A DNA stretch of 20,140 bases from Candidatus Poseidoniaceae archaeon (GTDB lineage Archaea > Thermoplasmatota > Poseidoniia > Poseidoniales > Poseidoniaceae): positions 1 through 20,140 of the forward strand of contig DUJK01000028.1 of the NCBI GenBank assembly GCA_013329925.1, read 5' to 3'. Every line of letters starts with the position of its first letter. Within the stretch, counting starts at the first letter, position 1. A program made the translations under genes and the position numbers. Positions 1 to 8,035 of this stretch are shown here, in pieces. The notes beneath the pieces were generated by a model. That model had not been told where the DNA came from. It did no database searches and saw nothing but the letters and a program-made list of their open reading frames with translations.

Positions 1-591
1 GTAGCAAGGATTTGTGCTGGTCACTATCAAACTCTAGATTTGGCCAAGGTCGACATGGTTGCTGGACTGCCAGGCAGCGAAGGTGGTGAATTAACTCGCT
101 ACAGTACTAATTTAGTTACTTGGGGTCTTGGTGTTGATTCTACCATCAAAGCGGAAAAAATGCGTTGGATGGGCCCAATGCGCTATGATGTTGGCATCTT
201 AATGGCCATCATGGCTAACAATCGTCGAAATGCAAAACTCACCATCGATGGTTATGTGTTTGAAGATGACTTCACCCTATTTTTAATCCAAAATAGCCAA
301 ACTGGCGGTTCACTACTTCCTTTAGCACCTGGTGCTTCACTTGATGATGGTAAGATGGATATTGGTATCTTGAAGAAGATGAAGCGAGGTCAAATCCTCA
401 AAGCCTTCGGTCAATTAAAGAAAGAAGGACGACATGTATTTCACCCTAAGGTAGACTATCATCGATTCAAAACTCTTGAAATAACCACTCCGAAGCCAAC
501 TGCGATTAATGTTGATGGGGAAAATATTGGTTCTACACCGCTTAAAATGGAAGTTATGCAGGGTGCATTAAAAATAATTCATTCTTCATAA
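1..591 (+). CDS. Diacylglycerol/sphingosine kinase-like lipid kinase, C-terminal part (5' truncated)
   Basis: The frame is open from base 1 (196 codons to the TAA at 589-591), so the gene begins upstream of the window; the TTG at 40 is not a likely start. It resembles the C-terminal half of the DAGK/LCB5/YegS lipid kinase family, which phosphorylates diacylglycerol or long-chain bases using ATP. Visible family features, in window residues, are the LDLAKVD strand near 12-18, the APGASLDDGKMD segment at 109-120 (family: AP-x-A-x-x-DDG), a G-R-H near 143-145, and the DGE motif at 172-174. The N-terminal nucleotide-binding GGDGT part is missing because of the window edge. Its 3' end overlaps the convergent lipoprotein gene by 6 bases. 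Archaeal lipids differ from bacterial ones, so the true substrate (archaeol or an isoprenoid alcohol, for example) cannot be read from the sequence. Confidence 0.75.
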   Translation, partial: VARICAGHYQTLDLAKVDMVAGLPGSEGGELTRYSTNLVTWGLGVDSTIKAEKMRWMGPMRYDVGILMAIMANNRRNAKLTIDGYVFEDDFTLFLIQNSQTGGSLLPLAPGASLDDGKMDIGILKKMKRGQILKAFGQLKKEGRHVFHPKVDYHRFKTLEITTPKPTAINVDGENIGSTPLKMEVMQGALKIIHSS

Positions 592-2127
592 AGAGAAATC
601 TGAGAAGTCTTCATCTTCCTCAAATGCCTCTTGGTGAGCCTTTTCTTCATATTGCGGCTCAGGCTCGACGTGACTCTGGTCTGGCATTACTGCTTTCCGC
701 TTCTTGGCAGCCCGTCGCTTCTTGACTGGGGCTTTGGCTTTAGGAGCTGGTGATTCTTTGCGGACACTACCGGTGAAGTGCTCTGTCTTTTTCCGTGCTG
801 GCTCACTTGACACAACATTGCTAACTGGTGAACTTGCCCGAGTTGAGGTTGGTGGCGTCCAGGTTTCGTTTTGAACTGCTGGCGCCCTATCCATTGCCTG
901 TTGCTCCAATTTGATCGCTTCTTGACTAACCACTACTGATGAGGACTTACTGCCAAAATCTTGAGGACCATCATCATCTGATTTAGATGAAAGAGCACTA
1001 TCCAAATCAAAACCGGCTAATGGCCCAGTATCGGCTTTTGATTTGCCGGGAGGTTTACGTTGTTTCTTTTCCTCACGGTCTTGTTTATCTTGCTGACGTT
1101 TACGTTCAGTGGGAGAAATGTTACCTGATTTTTTATCACGGCGAAGATCAGCGGCAACTTTCTTAATTTTCGCTAATCCTTCATCACCAAGCAAAATTTT
1201 CATGGTCTCTTTAGCCCCTTGCCTGACAATCATCTGTGAAAGTATGAACATGCCAACAGCTCCACCTATACCGACAATTAAGAAGAATAGGATAAATCCA
1301 GCCCTGCCTAAGAAAGGCATGTCGCCATTTTTCCATTCGTCATCAGAATTCCCGCTGGCACTGATTACCTCGCCGTTTAGTTCGATTTCATCAACTAGAA
1401 CGTATACAGATTGCAGGTTATTAATTCCAACATTTAACTCGCATTCGTTACCCAAAGTGTGGCTATAAGATGCATTGCCAGACTTATAGTATCCTGCAGT
1501 TTGTCCGCTGGCAAAGGTACTACCATTGACCAAAGTTGGACTAATAAGGTAGCCATGAACGGTTATTGGTTTATGCCACTCTGTTAACGCTTTGAAGCCA
1601 TCATTCAAATTTTCAGTGGTTGGAATAAGGCCTAAAATATACCAATCAGATTCTGTGTCTTGGTCGATTTCGTCCAAATCTACCGTCCCTGCCCGAGTTT
1701 CGGGCATTAATGGAACATTCCATTGTTTTATGTCGATTCTCGCTCCTTCCCCGTCTTTGACGTTACCTGCATCAGCCTTAGACATTGCTTGGATGGCAAC
1801 CGCAGCAGTTACTGCGTTATCCATTCCCTTCGTCCCATCGATTGGGTCGTGGGACTCATACAGCATACTGGCTGATAGGAAACCGGAGAATTTTATTCGA
1901 TCACTAGCATTTTTACTTGGGTAGATTTCTTCACCAACATTACAACCGATTGGCGACAAATTCTCAAATGATAATTCGCCGTCGCCAAGATTAGTGGTAA
2001 TTGACGCCTCACTTGAAGAGAAATCAACATCGATACCATTGCTGCCCCACTCGGCAGTATTAGCACCTAAACATCCAGCAAACACCATAGTTGCGACCAT
2101 TAACATGGCAAGGCGCGCTCTCCGCAT
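586..2127 (-). CDS. Predicted lipoprotein with one membrane helix and a long charged cytoplasmic tail
   Basis: A 513-residue protein of no family I recognise. Residues 1-18 are a short basic-hydrophobic signal ending in a lipobox-like FAGC with Cys19, which suggests a lipid-anchored N-terminus. Residues 20-270 are a polar, probably extracellular region with several N-x-S/T sites and two further cysteines (Cys62, Cys229) that could pair. A strong membrane helix lies at about 276-300. After it come about 210 residues of low-complexity, charged sequence: a Lys/Arg-rich stretch at 310-360, a Ser/Pro-rich middle, a basic KKRRAAKKRK patch, and a very acidic Glu/Asp tail. The architecture suggests an envelope sensor or scaffold with a cytoplasmic interaction tail, which is inference. 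The ATG at 2127 is chosen because it gives a complete signal peptide. A tRNA gene lies just upstream. Confidence 0.7.
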   Translation of the reverse strand: MRRARLAMLMVATMVFAGCLGANTAEWGSNGIDVDFSSSEASITTNLGDGELSFENLSPIGCNVGEEIYPSKNASDRIKFSGFLSASMLYESHDPIDGTKGMDNAVTAAVAIQAMSKADAGNVKDGEGARIDIKQWNVPLMPETRAGTVDLDEIDQDTESDWYILGLIPTTENLNDGFKALTEWHKPITVHGYLISPTLVNGSTFASGQTAGYYKSGNASYSHTLGNECELNVGINNLQSVYVLVDEIELNGEVISASGNSDDEWKNGDMPFLGRAGFILFFLIVGIGGAVGMFILSQMIVRQGAKETMKILLGDEGLAKIKKVAADLRRDKKSGNISPTERKRQQDKQDREEKKQRKPPGKSKADTGPLAGFDLDSALSSKSDDDGPQDFGSKSSSVVVSQEAIKLEQQAMDRAPAVQNETWTPPTSTRASSPVSNVVSSEPARKKTEHFTGSVRKESPAPKAKAPVKKRRAAKKRKAVMPDQSHVEPEPQYEEKAHQEAFEEDEDFSDFSL

Positions 2128-2194
2128 GTACCTAGGAGAGGGGATTTAGTTTGAGAACTCTTCCATCATCTAACTGGATTAAAAACAACAATCT

Positions 2195-2279
2195 TGGCGC
2201 AGAGAGAGGGATTCGAACCCCCGTGTCTTACGACAGTGGATTTCAAGTCCACCGCAATACCGGGCTATGCGATCTCTGC
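2195..2279 (-). tRNA. tRNA-Ser (anticodon UGA), CCA encoded
   Basis: Read on the minus strand, the gene starts GCAGAGA at 2279-2273 and ends with the complementary TCTCTGC at 2205-2199, then discriminator G (2198) and an encoded CCA (2197-2195). The anticodon stem GTGGA/TCCAC encloses the loop CTTGAAA, giving anticodon TGA, which reads UCA serine codons. A long variable arm with TGTC/GACA pairing is present, as expected for a class II serine tRNA. The T arm carries GGTTCGAATCC with one G-U pair. There is no intron. The length is 85 nt including CCA. Confidence 0.95.
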
Positions 2280-2336
2280 AACATGTTTGCGCAGATATTC
2301 CTCTTTCTAGTCTTTTGCCTTAGATATCAGGATGAT

Positions 2337-3884
2337 TTATTCTGATGAATTAGCTTGCTTTCGACCAATTCTGACGGCTGCTAGTGAAATTGCTGCAATA
2401 CTGGCGATCGCCGTGAAGCCTGGCACGCTGTCACTATCCGTGTCAACTAAGCCTTCATCCTCAACCAGAGCCTGAACATCAGCAATGAATTCTTCTGCAT
2501 TCCAGTTATCTCCAGTCCAAGCCACTACTGGCTTTCTTTCGGTATCAAGAATAAAAGTGGTAGTTGAGTGACCGACATTGTACTCTTCTACAACGTCTGC
2601 TAAGACACATGAAAGCATGGTATCTTCAGGCCATTCATAGCCTTCATCGCACATACAGTGCTTGCCAGCACCACTACCCATTTCCCATCCATTGCCGTCA
2701 CACTCTTGTTGGTCGTCTTCAACAAATGCTCCTGGCATCGGTATGTCAGCGTCTACAGTACTGTTTGGCGCCCATGCTAGGTAAGAAGGGGATTCAATTG
2801 AATCCATGCCGACATCACTGGCTTGCCATCCCATTGAGGTTTCATTCCATTGATGTAGTTGCCACCACCAAGAGTAATTATCTGCTGCGGGGTCTTCTTG
2901 ACCTACTGATTCGAGATAATGCCCATATTGTGAATGAGGAGCTTGGAACTGTATTCCTGCGCCATCAAAGGCTGCTGAAGTCAAATGCCAACCATTTGAA
3001 TTGTTGATTTGTTGGTGGTCAGTGGTATTATCTGGGAACACGAGCGAAACTGATGAGGTGTTTAAATCAGGCATCGGCAGTAAGCTTTCATCAGCCGTAG
3101 AAGCAATCCACGCAATATTGTTACTTGCTGGAATTGTTACCGAATCAACGCCTAGCATCGAGCCTTCCCAAGAAGAATCAGTGGTGTTGAAAGTCATTAG
3201 TTTCCACCACCAAGAGTAATCAGATGGTGCTTCAACACCAGCAATTCCGCTAACAAATGTCCCGTATTCCGGATGAGTTGAATAATTCAATTCCCAATCT
3301 GCTTCAAATGCAGCAAACTTAGTTGTTGACCAAGCAGTTGGGATATTCATCAATTCGGTTGATACGCCGGATTTGTTGACAAACATTACAGTCGAATCTT
3401 CAGCTTGGTGGCCGTTGATATCGCCAATGTGAGCCTCAATGACATTCTTTTGTACAACTAAACCGAAATTAGTGTATATATTTTCCATGTCTGCTATATC
3501 GCCAGTTAGATGTGACCAGTTGACTTTGTGTAACTCGGTATATTCCATTAGGCGTTCTGGTGTATCATATTCAGGGTCTACCGATATTGAGATAATTGAT
3601 ACATGTTCTTCATAATCTGCTCCAATGCCAGATTCTACTGAACTTAGTAGTTGAGTAATAACAGGGCAAACATCTGGACATCTTGTGAAAATAAATGCTA
3701 CAACAACAACATCGCCTCGTGAATCTGTAAGATTGACAACTTGATTATTTTGATCTATTAGACTAAAATCCTCAACTGGTGGCCGTGAAAGTTGATAACC
3801 TTTGTACGCAGAAGCGGTTGGTATTGCCGAGGTGATAAATAGCGATACTACTAACAGCGCTAGCATAGACTTCTTTGACATCAT
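2337..3884 (-). CDS. SCO/SenC-type copper-thiol protein with inserted tandem repeats and a PGF-CTERM tail
   Basis: A 515-residue secreted protein; SCO family members deliver copper to the CuA site of cytochrome oxidase or reduce its thiols. Residues 1-26 are a signal peptide. Residues 33-195 form a thioredoxin-fold SCO domain with the copper-binding C-x3-C as Cys69/Cys73 in TRCPDVCP. The usual third ligand (His in the VDHS motif) is absent where expected: residues 161-165 read AEDST, with His160 nearby. A V-G-H-S-T motif with His439 reappears at 437-441, followed by a typical SCO end. Between them lie two tandem repeats (about 204-273 and 317-386, each with a YSWWW core, perhaps DUF4430-like) and a Cys-rich piece with Cys395, 410, 412 and 426. 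The tail (PGF at 488-490, helix, R-x-x-RK) matches PGF-CTERM surface anchoring. The gene sits directly downstream of the oxidase genes, supporting a role in their assembly. Confidence 0.85.
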   Translation of the reverse strand: MMSKKSMLALLVVSLFITSAIPTASAYKGYQLSRPPVEDFSLIDQNNQVVNLTDSRGDVVVVAFIFTRCPDVCPVITQLLSSVESGIGADYEEHVSIISISVDPEYDTPERLMEYTELHKVNWSHLTGDIADMENIYTNFGLVVQKNVIEAHIGDINGHQAEDSTVMFVNKSGVSTELMNIPTAWSTTKFAAFEADWELNYSTHPEYGTFVSGIAGVEAPSDYSWWWKLMTFNTTDSSWEGSMLGVDSVTIPASNNIAWIASTADESLLPMPDLNTSSVSLVFPDNTTDHQQINNSNGWHLTSAAFDGAGIQFQAPHSQYGHYLESVGQEDPAADNYSWWWQLHQWNETSMGWQASDVGMDSIESPSYLAWAPNSTVDADIPMPGAFVEDDQQECDGNGWEMGSGAGKHCMCDEGYEWPEDTMLSCVLADVVEEYNVGHSTTTFILDTERKPVVAWTGDNWNAEEFIADVQALVEDEGLVDTDSDSVPGFTAIASIAAISLAAVRIGRKQANSSE

Positions 3885-3904
3885 GGAAAACCCTGCTTAA
3901 CAGT

Positions 3905-3913
3905 GTATATGAA
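3905..3913 (-). promoter_or_regulatory. TATA-like box for the SCO gene
   Basis: On the minus strand this reads TTCATATAC, centred about 25 bases upstream of the ATG at 3884, which is the spacing expected for a leaderless archaeal transcript. The identical 9-mer occurs upstream of the COX II gene at 9131-9139. The SCO gene may therefore have its own promoter besides read-through from the oxidase operon. Confidence 0.4.
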
Positions 3914-3941
3914 TACTTCTTTTTGTTATGCAATCAACATA

Positions 3942-4337
3942 TCATCTAGAGGTGGCATAATCCCAGTCAGGAGTACACCACGATGGTAGTTCAGTAATTG
4001 CTTCTGGATTGGACAAACCAATACCCCAAAGCATCAACAATACAAATAATACAGGGAATAACGCGGTTCTAGTGTAAATTCTTGGATCGCCTTTCAAGTG
4101 CATAAAATAGGCCGCAATACCATAGCCTTTGACTATTCCAACAATTATCAGAATGCTCCATACGGCAAACCTAGATATTTTTATTTCAGTCCCAGGTACT
4201 GTTTCGAAAAATACTGCTCCTACCTCAAATAAAGTAAAGAGCATCAAGACAATGAAATTCCAAAAGTAAATGTCTTGGTTGCCTGGAAGACGCTCAACGA
4301 TTGATTCAATTATTCCTGTTGTCTCATGTTCGCCCAT
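3942..4337 (-). CDS. Cytochrome c oxidase subunit IV (prokaryotic type)
   Basis: A 131-residue protein with three predicted membrane helices at about 24-45, 54-79 and 87-109. The segment GYGIAAYFMHLKGDPR in and after helix 2 is the hallmark of prokaryotic COX IV (CyoD/CtaF-like), a small non-catalytic subunit that stabilises the haem-copper oxidase. It lies ten bases after COX III. A ribosome-binding site, GAGGTGA, overlaps the COX III stop codon five or so bases before this ATG, so translation is probably coupled. The order II-I-III-IV is the usual operon order for this oxidase class. Confidence 0.85.
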   Translation of the reverse strand: MGEHETTGIIESIVERLPGNQDIYFWNFIVLMLFTLFEVGAVFFETVPGTEIKISRFAVWSILIIVGIVKGYGIAAYFMHLKGDPRIYTRTALFPVLFVLLMLWGIGLSNPEAITELPSWCTPDWDYATSR

Positions 4338-4346
4338 ATTTTCACC

Positions 4347-5711
4347 TCAATACAAATAGAATGCTGGGAAGATAACTACCCAGGCTAAATCGACAAAGTG
4401 CCAGTACAAACCGAAATATTCGATTCCTTGGCCATTGTCCTCATCGTATCCAACAGTATCTGCCTTGAATACCAAATAAAGCATGATTAGCAATCCAGCG
4501 AAAACGTGCGCTCCGTGAGCGCCTGTGGCCACGTAGAATATTGACCCTTGAGAGGTTCCAACTGTGAAACCTTCTGCCACTAGATGGCTCCACTCTACTA
4601 GTTTCAAGACGATAAACATCGTACCAAGAAGTAAAGTAGCAATTAGATAGTTTTTAACTGCAGTCTTCTTATCCGGCAGTATGTGCCTTAGAATTCCTTT
4701 TGGTGCTTCCCAATCCTTTGCTTTAGCGGTCTTGAGGGCAAGCACAATAGTGTATGAAGAGATAATTAGGGCAAAAGTGTTTACTGCTCCGGGCAACATT
4801 GTCCAGAAGTCTCCGGTACCTGCAGCACCTCCAGGACGCAGGTAGTCGGATGCAGTCATGACTACATCGCCGGTAACATGTTCTCCTGCGTTAAACAAAT
4901 CAATTTGGCTTTGACTTACACAACCCTCTACTGGAGTGCCGTTTTCTAAGCCGTTGTCAAAAGCCCACTTTGTACACCATTCGGTTCTAACTCTAAGATA
5001 TGAAGAAAAGAATGTTGCAAAGACCATGACCTCAGACATAATGAATACCCAGAGTCCAGCTTTTCTGATATGTTCACCTTCAAATGGTGCAGAAGTAGCG
5101 ATTTGTTCACCATGTCCGATGAACGGTAGGTCTTCTCGCCACCAGTTTGCTATACCAATCATGATGATTGTCAGACCAATCATGCTTAGCACTAAGTTAC
5201 CTGCTTCAAAGGTGCCACCTTGTGAGAGTAACGGCCTAACCCCTTCGACAAAGTCAGGGAATCCCATCAAGAATAACAGTACACCAAAACAGAAAATGAT
5301 TGGTGAGGCTGAACCATGGTGTTCATCATGATGATCATCACCGTGATGGTCGCCGTGACTTTCCTCTTCTTGAGGTTGAATGGTATTGATAAATCCTCCA
5401 ACACCTAAGAATACCGCATAAATGATACTAATGACCATAATGGTCACCCCTGCTACCCAGTAGGTTAGATAGGAAAGATGTGCATCTATTTCTTCATGAT
5501 GCAGGTGGTCTAACTCATCTTGAGAGATAGTTGGATCTTCCATTGCTTGATAATATGTTTCCTTTGCTTCATCATAAGCATCGTGTTTGATACTACCGAC
5601 ACCTAGCCCTAAAGCAGCAAACGAGACTATCCCAATAGTTAGTATTGCTCCCGCCATTAGAATTGCTCTGCCCCAAACGGAATTTTCGACATGATTACCA
5701 TGAGCACTCAT
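4347..5711 (-). CDS. coxC: Cytochrome c oxidase subunit III with N-terminal two-helix extension
   Basis: A 454-residue integral membrane subunit of the haem-copper oxidase; typical COX III is about 260-290 residues. The core begins near residue 136 and shows NWWREDLPF (189-197), the KAGLWVFIMSEVMVFATFF region (217-235), GAHGAHVFAGL (397-407) and the closing YWHFVDLAWVVIFPAFYLY. COX III has no redox cofactor and stabilises subunit I and its proton uptake path. Ahead of the core are two extra predicted helices (about 14-40 and 82-108), separated by an acidic loop, and then a His/Asp/Glu-rich linker at 115-132 containing eight histidines. There is also an extra loop at about 245-300 with Cys246 and Cys264. 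The start codon overlaps the COX I stop (5708-5711), so the genes are translationally coupled. Confidence 0.93.
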   Translation of the reverse strand: MSAHGNHVENSVWGRAILMAGAILTIGIVSFAALGLGVGSIKHDAYDEAKETYYQAMEDPTISQDELDHLHHEEIDAHLSYLTYWVAGVTIMVISIIYAVFLGVGGFINTIQPQEEESHGDHHGDDHHDEHHGSASPIIFCFGVLLFLMGFPDFVEGVRPLLSQGGTFEAGNLVLSMIGLTIIMIGIANWWREDLPFIGHGEQIATSAPFEGEHIRKAGLWVFIMSEVMVFATFFSSYLRVRTEWCTKWAFDNGLENGTPVEGCVSQSQIDLFNAGEHVTGDVVMTASDYLRPGGAAGTGDFWTMLPGAVNTFALIISSYTIVLALKTAKAKDWEAPKGILRHILPDKKTAVKNYLIATLLLGTMFIVLKLVEWSHLVAEGFTVGTSQGSIFYVATGAHGAHVFAGLLIMLYLVFKADTVGYDEDNGQGIEYFGLYWHFVDLAWVVIFPAFYLY

Positions 5712-8035
5712 TCTTCGGCCCCCTTTGGTTTAGCAGTCCACAGTGTCTCAGCCACCGTTTTCTTATCTGAGTGGTCATGATGACCATACAGTTCATTCAT
5801 GTCACCCTGAGTCGGTATATCATGGAATGATGGAGTTGGCGGTGGCGAGGTTGTAGACCATTCTAGCGACCATCCACCCCACGGGTCCTTGCCAACAGGC
5901 TCACCATTGCGGCGGGAAGTCCAGAGATTCCAAACTAGTAACAATTGGCTTAATCCAAAGATGAAAGCAAATATGCTGACTGCCATGTTATACTCAGCAA
6001 ATCCTGTTTCTTCAAGATAGGAATGGGTTCTTCTTGGCATACCGTTAATTCCAAGTTTATGCATTGGCCAAAAGGCAGCATTGTAAGAAGAGAATCCGAT
6101 CAAGAAGTGCCATAAGCCAAGCTTTTCGTTGAGTTTACGTCCGGTAACCTTAGGGTACCAGTAGTACACTCCTGACAGAATACCAAAGACTGTTCCGCCG
6201 ATGAAAACATAGTGGAAGTGAGCCACTACGAAGTATGAATCGTGGAAGTGTACATCTAATCCAGCAACTGGGAAGAACATTCCTGAAATTCCTCCAAGAG
6301 TAAATGTTACCAAGAAACCTAGCGACCAGAGGGTGTGAGTCTTCATGACAAGGCTACCGCCCCAAATGGTAGCCAACCAGTTGAATATTTTCGCCCCCGT
6401 CGGTATGGCAACCGCCATAGTAGTAATCATGAACGCGGCTCGCCAAAATGCATCCATACCAGAAGTCAGCATGTGGTGCCCCCAGACAATAAACCCGACA
6501 ATGCCAATACCGGCCATGGCAAATACCATCGATTTGTAGCCAAAGATAGATCTTCTAGCACTTGTAGCGAGAACTTCTGATACAATTCCGAATGCTGGAA
6601 TAATAACTACGTATACTTCAGGATGGCCAAAGAACCAGAACAAATGCTGGAACAGCAGGCTATCGCCGCCACTAGTAAAGAATACCGTGCCAATTGTATG
6701 ATCAAATAGTAGGAATACCAAACCAATAACCAAGGCAGGTAGTGACATGTACAGCATGAATACGCTGACGAATACTGACCAAGTGAATAGTGGCATCTTC
6801 ATCCAAGTGACGCCTGGAGCACGCATGGTGAACACAGTAGTAATGAAATTCACACCTCCTAATGTGGATGATGCCCCAAGCATGAGCATTCCCGACAAGA
6901 ACGCCGTAGTACCTAAGTTGGAACCATACTGAGAGAGACCTTCACCGAGATTGGCTTCGGTCAGTGACGAATAAGGTGGATACATAACCCAAGTAATGTC
7001 GGCTGCTTCACCAGACCAAATTCCTGTGTAAATCAGTGGGCTTGAAAATACTAGTAGCCATAATCCCATAGCATTGATTCTTGGGAAAGCTAAATCCTTG
7101 GCACCGATTTGAAGCGGCAAAACATAGTTCATGAAACCGGCAATCATTGGCATAGCGGCCAAGAAAATCATAGTGGTGCCGTGTAAAGTGAAGAATGAGT
7201 TGTACTCTGTTTCGGTAAGGAAGGTGTTCTCTGGCACCGCAAGTTGTATTCTAAACAATAGAGCGAGGAAACCACCAACGAGGAAGAAGAAAAATCCGTA
7301 CAAGAAGTATAGGATACCGACTTCTTTGTGGTCTGTGGTTGTTAGCCAAGGCTTGAGGTAAGCCCAAAAGTTGTAAATTCCAAAAGTCTCTGGTGACCTT
7401 GAGTAGTAAACCCACATTACGCCTAGGATAATCAAACCAAGTGCTAATCCTACTGCCGTTAGCAGAAGCACTAGCGCCCTGACACTAGGGGCCATTTCAC
7501 CAGCATTGATTCCGGCAATAGTTGTTTCAAACGAGTTCCACATATCGCCGTTAAAACCATCACCACCATTGACAGCATTGCCGTAAATAGTGAATTCAAC
7601 AAATTGGCTGTCATCAGCAGGGGCAGTCCATTCAAAGTCCCAAGTTCGAACCGCGTTTCCTTCTGTAGTGTGAGTCAATCCGCCATCCATTTCCTGACTA
7701 ACTGTTGGGTCTACTGAGGTGACTAAGCCTTTAGATGCTAAGATTCTGTAACCGCCTGCACGGCCATTCCATGGATCTGCGCCCTCGGTGCTGCCATCAT
7801 TGTGTAATGTCATTACATCGTTAGTAACAGTAACTGTGAATGTGTAGGTTTCACTCGCGTTATAATTTTCTGGCAGACCAGTAACCGATACAACGGTATC
7901 AGATGAAGGCCCTCCGTGACAAGAACAACCATTGTCGCCTGCTGAACCAATCCCCGATGGTGCAGCGTCAAATTGTGGGACCATTACTAGAGAAATTAGC
8001 ACTAGAGATAGAAGAGCAATGGTTCTGGTGCGCAT
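5708..8035 (-). CDS. coxA: Cytochrome c oxidase subunit I (A1-type) fused to an N-terminal extracellular domain
   Basis: A 775-residue catalytic subunit that reduces O2 to water and pumps protons. The core starts near residue 226. The ligands are visible: His285 (haem a, in LHGTTMIF), His471 with Tyr475 (CuB, HPEVY), His520-His521 (CuB), His606 (haem a3) and His608 (haem a). Proton-path residues match A1 oxidases: Asp313 in GAKDLAFPR, Glu473 in HPEVY and Lys549 in IPTGAKIF. Ahead of the core lie a signal peptide (1-24), a GDNGCSCHGG motif (33-42), a beta-rich domain to about 175 resembling reeler/choice-of-anchor-V-type domains, and an extra membrane helix (about 185-210). Topology then fits, with the domain outside and the core N-terminus inside. 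The CxCH is one residue short of a normal CxxCH haem c site. The ATG overlaps the COX II stop by one base. Confidence 0.95.
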   Translation of the reverse strand: MRTRTIALLSLVLISLVMVPQFDAAPSGIGSAGDNGCSCHGGPSSDTVVSVTGLPENYNASETYTFTVTVTNDVMTLHNDGSTEGADPWNGRAGGYRILASKGLVTSVDPTVSQEMDGGLTHTTEGNAVRTWDFEWTAPADDSQFVEFTIYGNAVNGGDGFNGDMWNSFETTIAGINAGEMAPSVRALVLLLTAVGLALGLIILGVMWVYYSRSPETFGIYNFWAYLKPWLTTTDHKEVGILYFLYGFFFFLVGGFLALLFRIQLAVPENTFLTETEYNSFFTLHGTTMIFLAAMPMIAGFMNYVLPLQIGAKDLAFPRINAMGLWLLVFSSPLIYTGIWSGEAADITWVMYPPYSSLTEANLGEGLSQYGSNLGTTAFLSGMLMLGASSTLGGVNFITTVFTMRAPGVTWMKMPLFTWSVFVSVFMLYMSLPALVIGLVFLLFDHTIGTVFFTSGGDSLLFQHLFWFFGHPEVYVVIIPAFGIVSEVLATSARRSIFGYKSMVFAMAGIGIVGFIVWGHHMLTSGMDAFWRAAFMITTMAVAIPTGAKIFNWLATIWGGSLVMKTHTLWSLGFLVTFTLGGISGMFFPVAGLDVHFHDSYFVVAHFHYVFIGGTVFGILSGVYYWYPKVTGRKLNEKLGLWHFLIGFSSYNAAFWPMHKLGINGMPRRTHSYLEETGFAEYNMAVSIFAFIFGLSQLLLVWNLWTSRRNGEPVGKDPWGGWSLEWSTTSPPPTPSFHDIPTQGDMNELYGHHDHSDKKTVAETLWTAKPKGAEE

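Noticed and set aside
2151..2345. Plus-strand open frame of 64 codons containing GAERGIRTP
   Set aside because: It covers the tRNA-Ser gene read on the wrong strand; this peptide is a well-known artefact of translating tRNA genes.
2564..3007. Plus-strand frame of 147 codons opposite the SCO gene
   Set aside because: It lies wholly within the well-supported minus-strand SCO gene and has no recognisable family.
7916..7927. Haem c attachment site in the COX I N-terminal domain
   Set aside because: The sequence is Cys-Ser-Cys-His, one residue short of CxxCH, so a normal covalent haem c site is not supported.
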